Assembly (NCBI GenBank): GCA_040755725.1
Contig: JBFMAI010000030.1
Span: 62,001-126,000, forward strand
Length of the DNA stretch: 64,000 bases
Direction of reading: 5' to 3'
Source of the DNA: JBFMAI01 sp040755725
GTDB taxonomy: Bacteria; Planctomycetota; Phycisphaerae; UBA1845; Fen-1342
Shown here: positions 54,421 through 62,814 of the stretch, piece by piece
Layout: every line of letters begins with the position of its first letter
How positions within the stretch are numbered: position 1 is the first letter of the stretch
Notes under the pieces: model-generated
What the model saw: only the letters and a program-made list of their open reading frames with translations
Databases searched by the model: none
What the model was told of the DNA's origin: nothing
Made by a program: the position numbers and the translations under genes

Positions 54421-54833
54421 TCGGGGCGCGATTGTAACGCTCGTCCGCCCGGCCGGGACACCGAGGCACGCCGATCGGAACGACGATCCCCCTACATAAG
54501 GCGTGCGGCACCCTGTGGGTATTGGCGCGGTCTGAGGGTGCCGCAGCGAGTGGAAGCAAGTTATTTTGGCTGAAGGAGTTACGCTTCAACCGGTGGCGAA
54601 GACAGCACCAGGCCACCTGACTCCACTCTTAGTATAACAGCCGCCCGGTGGCTTTCAACAACAATCCGGCGCAAATCTCTGTCAGAAAACAGTTTTTCTT
54701 CGATGTTTCGGGCGCCAAGGTCCGATACCCGCGCCATCCGGCCCGGGAACCTCGCTTGTCGTGCCCCTGGTGCCTGCACAGGACCCGCCAACCCCCGTCG
54801 CGGTGCCGCCGACCGCGAGGTAGACTGCGCGCC
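54421..54833. other. Divergent gap upstream of the glycan operon
   Basis: 413 bases. Contains an 11-base perfect inverted repeat, TGCGGCACCCT (54504-54514) and AGGGTGCCGCA (54535-54545), and AT-rich patches (AGTTATTTTGGC, TTAGTATAACAGC, AAACAGTTTTTCTTC). These suit promoter or operator use, but none is assigned. No gene seen. Confidence 0.55.
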
Positions 54834-55403
54834 ATGGCCCGTGCCCGAGCTCCGCAGCCCGTGAAGCTCTTCGCCGGTCTGCTCAGCGGCGACCCCGACC
54901 TGCTCCGGCGTGCCCGGCAGCTCCTGTCCCGGCGGTTCGGCCGGGTGGACGCCGAGAGCGAGGTCTGGCCGTTCGACCAGACGGATTATTACCAAGACGA
55001 GATGGGACCAGGGCTGCAACGGTGGTTCGTGGCCTTTGAGCCGCTGGTCAGCCCGGGTCAGATTGCCCAGATCAAGCACGACACCAACGCGTTGGAGCAG
55101 GAAATCGCGGAGCAGTGCCTCTCCCCCGATATCGTGCGACCGGTCAATATCGACCCCGGCTACGTTGACCTGACCAAGCTCGTGCTGGCCACCACGAAGG
55201 ACCGCGGCCACCGCCTGTACCTCGGCCACGGCATCTACGGGGAGGTCACGCTGCAATACGCCAGCGGCGCTTGGCAGGCGCAACCTTGGACCTACCCGGA
55301 CTACGCCCTTCCCGCCGCCCATGCGTTCTTCGTTACGCTGCGAGACCGGTTGCGCATCCAGCGGCAGGAGCTGGCTGACGCCGCCGAGCAGGGGGCGTTA
55401 TGA
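54834..55403 (+). CDS. DUF4416 family protein
   Basis: 189 residues matching the whole family: KLFAGLLSGDPDLLRRARQL, SEVWPFDQTDYYQDEMG, VNIDPGYVDLTKLVLATTKD, RLYLGHGIYGEVTLQY and WTYPDYALP. Function unknown. ATG 54834 with GAGG upstream. Its stop overlaps the next gene's ATG, so it is coupled to the WecA-like and ligase-like genes; that placement hints at a cell-surface glycan role. Confidence 0.88.
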   Translation: MARARAPQPVKLFAGLLSGDPDLLRRARQLLSRRFGRVDAESEVWPFDQTDYYQDEMGPGLQRWFVAFEPLVSPGQIAQIKHDTNALEQEIAEQCLSPDIVRPVNIDPGYVDLTKLVLATTKDRGHRLYLGHGIYGEVTLQYASGAWQAQPWTYPDYALPAAHAFFVTLRDRLRIQRQELADAAEQGAL

Positions 55404-56530
55404 GCCCGATTTACTTGCTGGCCGCGGGCGCGACGCCCGCCCTCCCCGTGGGCCTCGGCGCGGCCGCGGTTGTCGTGCTCGCGGCGTCGGCCATCCTGAC
55501 CCTGGCGGCTCGCCGGGTAGCGCTCCGCATCGGCTTCGTGGACCACCCGGGTGGCCACAAGTCGCACCGGGAGCCGATGCCGTACGGCGGGGGCTGCGCG
55601 ATCTTCCTGTCCGCCTGGGCGGCCCTGCTGGGCGGCCTGCTGCTGGCCGTGGCGCTCCCGCAAGCGTGGATCGCCGAGACGTTTGGCGAGACGGCGCGGG
55701 CCTACGTGGGCGGCATGCGCGATCGGGCCGGGCAGTTGGTGGTGATTCTAGTCGGCGGGGCGGTGTTGCACGGGCTGGGTCTGCTGGATGACCGTCGGCC
55801 CCTGCCGCCCGGGCAGAAGCTGCTGGTCATTATTGCGGTGGCACTCTTCGTGGCCGTGGTCGGGCGGGTGCGCATCGCGGAGTTCGCGGGGGTCGGAGTC
55901 TCGGTGGCCCTGACGACCGTGTGGTTCGTCGTGATCGTCAACGCCCTGAACTTCCTGGACAACATGGACGGCCTGAGCGCCGGTGTCGCGGCCCTCGGCC
56001 TGCTGTTCCTGGCGGTGTGCGGCCTCATGGCGGGCCAGGTGCTCGTGCCGGCGCTGGCCGGGGTATTCCTGGGCGCGGTCGCGGGATTCCTGATCTTCAA
56101 CTTCCCGCCGGCCCGCATCTTCATGGGCGACGCCGGCAGCCTCGTCGTCGGCTACATGCTGGCCACCGTCTCGACGCTGACGACGTACTACCAGAGCGGC
56201 CACGGCGCGCCGCCGTACGCCATGACCATGCCCCTGGTCATCCTCGCCGTTCCGCTATACGACTTCGGCAGCGTGGTCGTCATCCGGCTGGCCGAGGGCC
56301 GCAACCCGATGCGCGGCGACCAGCGCCACTTCTCGCACCGGCTGGTGGAGCGCGGGCTCAGCCGCCGGTTCGCCGTCCTGACGATCTACCTGGCGACGGC
56401 GACCACGGGTCTGGCGGCCACGTTGCTGCCCGGGGCGGACCTGCGGCAGACGATCACCGTCGGGGCGATTGTGGTGATGGTGTTGGCGATTATCGCCATT
56501 CTGGAAATGCCGCTGCGCAAGTCGTCATGA
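55400..56530 (+). CDS. WecA/TagO-like UDP-sugar:undecaprenyl-phosphate phosphotransferase
   Basis: 376 residues with about ten membrane segments. Catalytic DD at 130-131 (LLDDRRPLPP), NFLDNMDG at 184-191, FPPARIFMGDAGS and HFSHRLVERGLSRR are WecA-type motifs. It starts synthesis of a lipid-linked surface glycan. It is distinct from the MraY at 4089 and stands between DUF4416 and a ligase-like gene, both joined by ATGA overlaps. Confidence 0.92.
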   Translation: MSPIYLLAAGATPALPVGLGAAAVVVLAASAILTLAARRVALRIGFVDHPGGHKSHREPMPYGGGCAIFLSAWAALLGGLLLAVALPQAWIAETFGETARAYVGGMRDRAGQLVVILVGGAVLHGLGLLDDRRPLPPGQKLLVIIAVALFVAVVGRVRIAEFAGVGVSVALTTVWFVVIVNALNFLDNMDGLSAGVAALGLLFLAVCGLMAGQVLVPALAGVFLGAVAGFLIFNFPPARIFMGDAGSLVVGYMLATVSTLTTYYQSGHGAPPYAMTMPLVILAVPLYDFGSVVVIRLAEGRNPMRGDQRHFSHRLVERGLSRRFAVLTIYLATATTGLAATLLPGADLRQTITVGAIVVMVLAIIAILEMPLRKSS

Positions 56531-58851
56531 TCCAAGCCGTGCAGCAGAATGGCGCCTCGCCCCAAACGGTCACGGTGATCTCGCGCCTCGACACCGTGCG
56601 TTTCGTCGCGCTGCTGGCGCTGCTCAGTGTCCGGCCCGTCATCGGGGAAACGTTCGAGCCGGTGCAGGTGTCGATGTTGACCGCCCTTCAGGTGGACGCC
56701 GGCCCCACACCGGCGGCCACCGCGTGGCTCGACCTGCTCACGCTGGCGGTCGCCGCCGACACCCTGCTCACGCGCGGCCGTTGGCGACATCGGGGCCCGG
56801 TTGCCCTCGGTGTCGTGCTGTTGCTCGTGGGCGTCGCGCTGTCCAGTTGGCACGCCGGGAACCCGCCGCTCGCGTGGCTGGCGGGGGCCAGCCTGGTGAT
56901 CGCCGTGCTGGCCGGGGCCGCACTCTGTTCGCTGCTGCGAGCACGCTGGGTGGTGAACCTGACCGTGGCGGCCCTGCTCGCGGGCGGGGTCACGACGGCG
57001 GTGAAGTGCGCGTTGCAGCGCTACGTGGATAACCCGCAGACACAACAGCAGTGGGAGGCCGTCTACAAGCCGGACCTCGTCCGCCAGGGTTTCGACCCCG
57101 ACAGTCCGATGATGGTCAACTTCGAGCGGCGGATGGTCGCCGCCGACGCCTACGGGTTCCTCGGTCACCCGAACATTACGGGTTCGTGCCTGGCGCTGTG
57201 GACGCTCGTGGCGCTGGGGCTTATGCGCAGGACCACGTCCGCGTTCCCGCTCCTGGTTGTGCTTGTGCTGACCGGGATGCTGGGGGCGGCCCTGTGGTTC
57301 ACTGCCAGCCGCGGCGGGCTGGCGGCGGCCGCGTTCGGCCTGGTCGTGGTCGCGGTGCTCACACGTCGACCGGAGTGGTTCGCGCGCCACGCGCGACCGG
57401 TGCTCGCCGGGCTCGCGGGGCTGTACCTGGCGGTCGTAGCTGGCGTAGCGACCTACGGGGTCGCGCGCGGCACGCTGCCGCACCCGTCGTTGGAGTTCCG
57501 CTGGTACTACTGGACGACGGCGGTGCGGGCGTTTGAGGACGCCCCGCTGACCGGCATCGGCCGCGGGAACTTCGCGGCGGGGTACACGCGCTACAAGCCG
57601 GCGGAGAGCACCGAGGAGGTGCGCGACCCGCACAACGTTTGGGTGTCGTTGCTGACGGAGTTGGGGCCGCTGGGGCTGATCGCCGGCGGCGTCCTATGTG
57701 CGGCGTGCGTCCGCGCCGCCCTGCGTGGTCTCGAACCACCGCAGCCGATGCGCGTGACCCCGGCCGTGCCGCCGGCGGTTGGCGGACCGCCGACCGGCGC
57801 CACGATAGCGGTCATCGGCGTCCCGTTGGCGCTGCACGCGTTCTTCTCCGGCACGGCCTTTGGCCACCTGGGCATGCCGATCGTCTGGGCCCAGGAAATC
57901 GCAGCCCCTTGGCTATTCGCGGTGCTGCTCGTGCTGTGGCTGCTGCGCCACCCAGGAGTGACGACGCGAGCGCAGGCCATGCTGGGAGCCGGTCTGTGCG
58001 CCGCGATCCTGGCTGCCCTCTTGCACGGGCTGGTGGACTTTACCCTGCTGACGCCGGGCGGGCTGGCGGTGTTCGTGCTGTGCGCTGCGGCAGCGGGCGG
58101 GCTCGCGGGGGCGGGCGTGCCGGCTGCGGGGCCGGATCCGGGCCGCGAACGCGGCCTGCTCGCGGCCGTCGCCGGCCTGGTTGTGCTGGCCCACGGCGTG
58201 GGGATCACGCTGCCCGCGACGCGTACCGCGTCGGGATTGAACAGACTGAGGCTCGCCGCGAGCACGCCGTCGCCGGCCGGGCCGCAGGTCGTGCTCCAAA
58301 TCGCCCGGGAGATCGAAGAGTGCCGGCCGCGTGATCCGGTCCTGTCGCGGACGGCGGCGCAGACCCTGCTGCGCATCGCCACGGGGACCGCATTCGACCC
58401 GCGGCAGGAACTCGAGTGGCTGACGACGGCGTATCGCCTCGCCGAACTGGCCTGCGCTCGAAACCCGCACGACACGACCAACTACGCCGCCCTGGCGGCG
58501 GTGGCCGAGGAACTGGCGTGGTACCGCGAGGGGGACGGCGACGCCGAGCAGCGCCGGCGAGCCTGGACTGACGCCGTGGCGGCCTGGGAGCGCGCCGTTG
58601 AGTTGTACCCGACCAACCCGCGGACGCGCCTCTCGGCCGGCCGGGCGTGGTTGGAACTGTGGCAGCACACGGGCGACGCGGCGCACGCCGAGCGGGCGCG
58701 GCGCCAGTTCCAAGCCGCGCTTCGGATGGACGATCGCCGGCCGCCGGGCGACACGGTGCGCTTGCGCGCGAAGGAGCTGGAGCAGATTGCGGAGGGGCTG
58801 CGGAAGCTGGACGCCGCGCCGCGGACGAGTATGGGGGCGAATGAAGAATGA
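56527..58851 (+). CDS. O-antigen ligase / Wzy-like membrane protein with a C-terminal helical tail
   Basis: 774 residues. About twelve membrane segments cover the first ~590, with the Wzy_C/WaaL-type loop LTGIGRGNFAAGYTRYKP, DPHNVWVSLLTELGPLGL. The remaining ~180 residues are soluble, helical and TPR-like (ARNPHDTTNYAALAAVAEEL, YPTNPRTRLSAGRAWLELW). The last residues (NEE) and the TGA lie in an A-rich repeat arm. Polymerase versus ligase cannot be decided from sequence. Confidence 0.85.
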   Translation: MIQAVQQNGASPQTVTVISRLDTVRFVALLALLSVRPVIGETFEPVQVSMLTALQVDAGPTPAATAWLDLLTLAVAADTLLTRGRWRHRGPVALGVVLLLVGVALSSWHAGNPPLAWLAGASLVIAVLAGAALCSLLRARWVVNLTVAALLAGGVTTAVKCALQRYVDNPQTQQQWEAVYKPDLVRQGFDPDSPMMVNFERRMVAADAYGFLGHPNITGSCLALWTLVALGLMRRTTSAFPLLVVLVLTGMLGAALWFTASRGGLAAAAFGLVVVAVLTRRPEWFARHARPVLAGLAGLYLAVVAGVATYGVARGTLPHPSLEFRWYYWTTAVRAFEDAPLTGIGRGNFAAGYTRYKPAESTEEVRDPHNVWVSLLTELGPLGLIAGGVLCAACVRAALRGLEPPQPMRVTPAVPPAVGGPPTGATIAVIGVPLALHAFFSGTAFGHLGMPIVWAQEIAAPWLFAVLLVLWLLRHPGVTTRAQAMLGAGLCAAILAALLHGLVDFTLLTPGGLAVFVLCAAAAGGLAGAGVPAAGPDPGRERGLLAAVAGLVVLAHGVGITLPATRTASGLNRLRLAASTPSPAGPQVVLQIAREIEECRPRDPVLSRTAAQTLLRIATGTAFDPRQELEWLTTAYRLAELACARNPHDTTNYAALAAVAEELAWYREGDGDAEQRRRAWTDAVAAWERAVELYPTNPRTRLSAGRAWLELWQHTGDAAHAERARRQFQAALRMDDRRPPGDTVRLRAKELEQIAEGLRKLDAAPRTSMGANEE

Positions 58852-58870
58852 AAAAGGCAGAATGAGAAGA
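58840..58870. repeat. A-rich repeat arm, copy 4
   Basis: ATGAAGAATGAAAAAGGCAG then AATGAGAAGAG, sharing AAGGCAGAAT with copies 2 and 3. No T-rich counterpart arm was found downstream, so it looks like a single or truncated arm. It contains the stop of the ligase-like gene. Confidence 0.65.
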
Positions 58871-59206
58871 GCCCAGCCACGGCGGCAGACGCTCCCGCGT
58901 GTCCAGTCAGCACGCGACGCGCCAGGGAGCGCGGCGTGGGGCATTCGCGGTTCCGCCCGCTGCACAGACTCCCGACATTCGGACGTGATCGGCAACACCT
59001 CCGCTGCCACCCGGGCAGTCGCGGCTCGGTAACACCTGTTACGCAGGTGTCCGCCCCCCACACTCCGAGCGCCAATCAGAGCCCCGCACGCCAGTGCGGG
59101 GGGCAAGTGGTCCACTACTTGCGTGGCGGTTTTTGTTAGTGGGTTTCAGACCGGGAGGGGAGTTGCGGGGACTTCCTACAATGCTGACGGGGGGTGGGAG
59201 AATGGA
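58852..59206. other. Gap between the ligase-like gene and the esterase gene
   Basis: 355 bases. It holds the A-rich arm end, the hairpin ACACCTG-TTACG-CAGGTGT (59032-59050) and copy 3 of the CCCGCACT repeat (59066-59105, inverted, GAGCGCCAATCAGAGCCCCG then CACGCCAGTGCGGGG). No gene seen. Confidence 0.65.
59066..59105. repeat. Dispersed hairpin repeat (CCCGCACTNGCGTGCGGGG family), copy 3, inverted
   Basis: GAGCGCCAATCAGAGCCCCG followed by CACGCCAGTGCGGGG, the reverse orientation of 10266-10299 and 50667-50706. The palindrome and the GCGCTC flank are conserved. Confidence 0.75.
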
Positions 59207-60640
59207 ATGCGCCGGACGTGGCCAGCGGCCGTCGGAGCAGCGGTATTTACCATCCTCGCGGCCGGGGGTGGGGTGACCCGCGGTGATGAGGCCGCGATCG
59301 TGGCCGACATCGAGTCCTTCTTCAAGACCGAGGACGTTCATCGGCGGGCGGAGTTGGCGCGGCAGATCGCCGCCGACCCCGCGTTTGACCGGGCGAAGCT
59401 GTCGCACTGGTTGCACGCGGCGGACCTGTTCGGGCCGCTGACGCCGGGGCGGCACGAGCTGTCCGTCGAGCTGGCCGACGGGGCGGCGCGCACCGTTGTG
59501 CTCCGCATCCCGAAAAGCTATGACCACCGGCAGCCGTGGCCGCTGATCTACGCGTTGCACGGCTCCGGCAGCGGGGCCGACGCGATCAGCGGGTACGTCG
59601 CGCGCGTCCTCGGCGACGCGGCCGAGCAGTACGTCATCGCGGCGCCGCAGAGCTACGCCGACCTCATCATTCACCAACCGGAGTGGCCGCCGACCGGCGA
59701 GCACCCGGCGGCACTACTGAAGCTGCGCCAGACCGTACACGTCGCTGCCGATCGCGTGTTCATCACCGGCTACTCGCTCGGCGGGCACACGACATGGACC
59801 GTGGCGACGCTGCACGCGGACGAATTCGCCGGGGCCCTGCCGTTGGCCGGCACGTTTACGCTGCTCCTGCCGGACCTGCTGTGGGAGACATTTTTACCGA
59901 ACCTCGCGCATCTGCCCATTCTGTGCGTGTGGGGCAAGGGCGACGTGCAGTACGGCGGCGAGCGGATCAGCCCGGAGGGCGGCATCGCCGGCGTGAACCG
60001 GGCGTTGCGCGAGCGGCTCGCGCGGCCCGACCTGCCGGCGACGATGATCGAGCTGCCCGAGGCCGACCATTACAACGTGGTTCCGCCGACCGACGAACTC
60101 CGCAAGCTGCTCGCGCGGAGGCGCGTACACTGGCCCCCCAAGGTTGCGCACACGTTTCGCCACATCGTGCAGGCCCGGGCGTATTGGCTCGAAGGCCACG
60201 TCTGGACCGGCGAGCAGTGGACGAAGAACAGCCTGACGATCCGTATGCGCGCGGGGGAAAACGCATACGACGATGAGCAGTTCGACGCCGCCGTCGCCCG
60301 GACGTATCGCGGCCTGCTCGGGCAGCTCAGCGGCGAGATCGCGGGGCCGGAAATCCGCGTGGCGCGCAAGCGGGTCAAGGAGCTGACCGTCTGGATCGGC
60401 GACGGGATGATCGACTGGGAGCGCCCCGTTACGCTCAAGGTGAGCGGCCGGACCGTGTTCGAGGGCCTGCTGATGCCGAACGTGTCGATCGCGCTGGTGC
60501 AGGCGGCGCGGACGTGGGACTTCGACCGGCTGCGTTGGGCGGGGCTGCGTTTTCGCAGCGGGGGCCAGACCGAGCCGGTGACGCTCACGACGCGTTTCCC
60601 GCCGGCGCTGGGGCCATCGGACCCCAGGCTGCGCCCCTGA
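59207..60640 (+). CDS. Secreted alpha/beta-hydrolase (esterase-like)
   Basis: 477 residues. A short signal-like N-terminus (AAVGAAVFTILAAGGGVTRG). Hydrolase core: IYALHGSGSG oxyanion region, nucleophile Ser190 in GYSLGG, Asp in VWGKGDVQYGG, and His in LPEADHYNVV. A C-terminal domain of about 140 residues with beta character (VARKRVKELTVWIGDGMIDW) follows. Similar to polyhydroxybutyrate-depolymerase/esterase-like secreted enzymes; substrate unknown. ATG 59207 is preferred over ATG 59123, which lies in repeat-rich DNA. Confidence 0.8.
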   Translation: MRRTWPAAVGAAVFTILAAGGGVTRGDEAAIVADIESFFKTEDVHRRAELARQIAADPAFDRAKLSHWLHAADLFGPLTPGRHELSVELADGAARTVVLRIPKSYDHRQPWPLIYALHGSGSGADAISGYVARVLGDAAEQYVIAAPQSYADLIIHQPEWPPTGEHPAALLKLRQTVHVAADRVFITGYSLGGHTTWTVATLHADEFAGALPLAGTFTLLLPDLLWETFLPNLAHLPILCVWGKGDVQYGGERISPEGGIAGVNRALRERLARPDLPATMIELPEADHYNVVPPTDELRKLLARRRVHWPPKVAHTFRHIVQARAYWLEGHVWTGEQWTKNSLTIRMRAGENAYDDEQFDAAVARTYRGLLGQLSGEIAGPEIRVARKRVKELTVWIGDGMIDWERPVTLKVSGRTVFEGLLMPNVSIALVQAARTWDFDRLRWAGLRFRSGGQTEPVTLTTRFPPALGPSDPRLRP

Positions 60641-60650
60641 GCGGCGCCGT

Positions 60651-62567
60651 CTACGGCGCCGCCTCGGCGCGGTGGAGCACAAACGCGGCGCGTGTGCCGG
60701 GCTCGACCCGGATCATGACCCGCACCTCCCGGATCGTGGCCGCGGCCTGTTCCCCGTGCGGCGCGAAATGTCCGGTGGGTTGACCGGGGACGAAGACGTA
60801 CGTTTCGCGCTGCAACGTGGGGCGGTTGTGACCGCTGGGCCGGACGCGCCACACCCACCGCCAAACACGCTGTCCGGTGTCGTCCAGACCGTCGACGAAC
60901 ACGACGGCGATGTTCTCAGGTTGGTCGAAAGACAGGTCGAGGCGCAGCGCGGCAAAGCCGGGCACCGGGAACCCAACGCCGCCGTACGCGGTCACGTCTT
61001 TCTGCTCAGGCCGGCCGATGTCGCAGCGAACGCCGTCGGCCGTGTGCGTGAGGTCGGTGTAGCGACTGCCGACGCGACGGACGGCCTTTTGGTCCTCCAG
61101 GGGGACCGCGGTGAACTCGTATCCCGATACATCGGGCGCCGGATGCGGAATGGGCGCGAGTTCGTACCACGCCTCGTCGACGCCGGTTGCCCGGACCACG
61201 ATGCTCGCGAGCAGGAAGGTGACCGCGGCGGCGGCCTTGGCCCAGCGGGGTGGCAGGCGACCGAGGTCGTGGCCCCCGGCGAAGATGTCGCTCAGCAGGG
61301 CCCCCAGCGGGATGAGCAGCAGGGGATCGGAGAGCAGCCGGTAGCGTTCGACGAACGCCGTCAGCGTCATCCCTCCCACGTAGCAGATGATCGGCAGAAG
61401 GAGATAGACATACTGCCGTGGCCGACACGCGGCCAGGACGAAGGCGACGAGGATCAGGGGCGCGACGATGACTTGCCAGACGCGCGCCCGGAACGTGTTT
61501 CGCGCCCATAGGTCCTTGGCATTCTTGATCTGCTGCTCCGTGGCCGGCCGCCCTTCCTTGATGTGCCAGTTGTGGGCCCCCATCGCCTCCTGGGCGGCAG
61601 GCCGCGGGTCGAGGTACCTTATTAGCCAGATGTCCGTCTCGGTGCCGAAGAAGCGGATGAAGCGCGTGGCGCAGAGGGCCGCGTAGCGGCCGGGGTTTTC
61701 ACGAATCCACTGGAAGGCCTTCTCACGGTTGACCGGCTGGAAGTCCTGCTCGGGCAGGGCCCATTCTTCGTCGGTCGTCGGTGGGGCGCCGGTGCCCCCG
61801 TCCACCGTGCGTGGGTTGTTGCCCCACCACAGCGCGCGGGGCCCCTGAGTGGCGAAGGTCGGGAACCCGAAACCGATCAGGTAGTTGCGGACCAGCCACG
61901 GCATCAGGGTGAGTACGACGGCGGCCGCCCACACGGCCGCGCCGGTCAACCTGCGGCGTGTGGTGGTCGGACCGCGTAGCGACAGCAGGAACAGCGCGGG
62001 TGCGATGAACAGCGTGATGGACCGAACCAGCAGCGTCAGCCCTGAGAGCAGACCGGCAACAGCCAGGTACGCGTAGCGCGCCCTTCCAGACGCCGACTCA
62101 GCACGTTGAATGAGCACCAGGGTTCCGAACAGGGCCGGTAAGGCAACGTTCTCGCTGCCCAGAATCGGCACGTAGGCGACGGCCGGTAGCCAGAAGGCGT
62201 GCAGCAGGCCGGCGACGACGGCGGCGCGCCGGGAGACGAATCGCGCCGCGAATATTACGATCAGCCCGGAAGTCAGCGCTCCCAGGACGGCTTGGACACA
62301 GCCGACCGCCTGGATGTCGCGGCCGAAGATCAGGTAGTTCAGGGCGACGAAGCCGGTGTAGCCGGGCGGGCGATCGGCCTGCCGCGGCACCGAGTTCCAC
62401 GGCAGCAGCAGGTACTCCCCGGTCTGGACCCAATGCCACCCGGACCGTTCGTAGCAGTAGAAGTCGCCCAGGAGTTCGATCGCCGACGCCCGGGTCCAGC
62501 CGACGCGGATGACCAGCGACAGGAGGAAGACGCCGATTGCCGGGTGCAGGAGCCGCCGCATGTGCAT
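60651..62567 (-). CDS. GT39-like polytopic membrane glycosyltransferase
   Basis: 638 residues from ATG 62567 (MHMRRLLHP); ATG 62561 is an alternative. About ten or eleven membrane segments, an N-terminal loop with RPPGYTGFVALNYLIFG of the ArnT/PMT (GT39, PMT_2) type, and a C-terminal soluble beta-rich region (YTDLTHTADGVRCDIGRPEQ and beyond, about 170 residues). Uses a lipid-phosphate sugar donor by family; acceptor unknown. Converges on the esterase gene with a 10-base gap. The longer upstream frame to 62825 is not supported. Confidence 0.85.
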   Translation of the reverse strand: MHMRRLLHPAIGVFLLSLVIRVGWTRASAIELLGDFYCYERSGWHWVQTGEYLLLPWNSVPRQADRPPGYTGFVALNYLIFGRDIQAVGCVQAVLGALTSGLIVIFAARFVSRRAAVVAGLLHAFWLPAVAYVPILGSENVALPALFGTLVLIQRAESASGRARYAYLAVAGLLSGLTLLVRSITLFIAPALFLLSLRGPTTTRRRLTGAAVWAAAVVLTLMPWLVRNYLIGFGFPTFATQGPRALWWGNNPRTVDGGTGAPPTTDEEWALPEQDFQPVNREKAFQWIRENPGRYAALCATRFIRFFGTETDIWLIRYLDPRPAAQEAMGAHNWHIKEGRPATEQQIKNAKDLWARNTFRARVWQVIVAPLILVAFVLAACRPRQYVYLLLPIICYVGGMTLTAFVERYRLLSDPLLLIPLGALLSDIFAGGHDLGRLPPRWAKAAAAVTFLLASIVVRATGVDEAWYELAPIPHPAPDVSGYEFTAVPLEDQKAVRRVGSRYTDLTHTADGVRCDIGRPEQKDVTAYGGVGFPVPGFAALRLDLSFDQPENIAVVFVDGLDDTGQRVWRWVWRVRPSGHNRPTLQRETYVFVPGQPTGHFAPHGEQAAATIREVRVMIRVEPGTRAAFVLHRAEAAP

Positions 62568-62814
62568 CCGCCACCTCAGACTGTCGCGCAGCCGGCATCC
62601 GGCCCGTGGCGCGGGGTCGCCGGTCGGCGAGCCGGCGGAGCAGCTTACCCCGCCGTTGTCCCATGCCGCAACGCGGAGCCTCGGACCCCGCCAAACCACG
62701 CCATTTCGTGTAGAATAGGGGGCTGGGCCGGTGCCGCCCACCGGGCGGGCCGGTCCGCTCGTCGGCGGGCGCCCCGCGGGCGGCCGACGTCGCAGAGTTT
62801 GTCGGAGACGTGGT

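Noticed and set aside
62568..62814. Possible cobalamin riboswitch before the mutase
   Set aside because: No B12-box-like core or expected long structured leader was recognised in the 247 bases; also none seen before the mttB-like gene.
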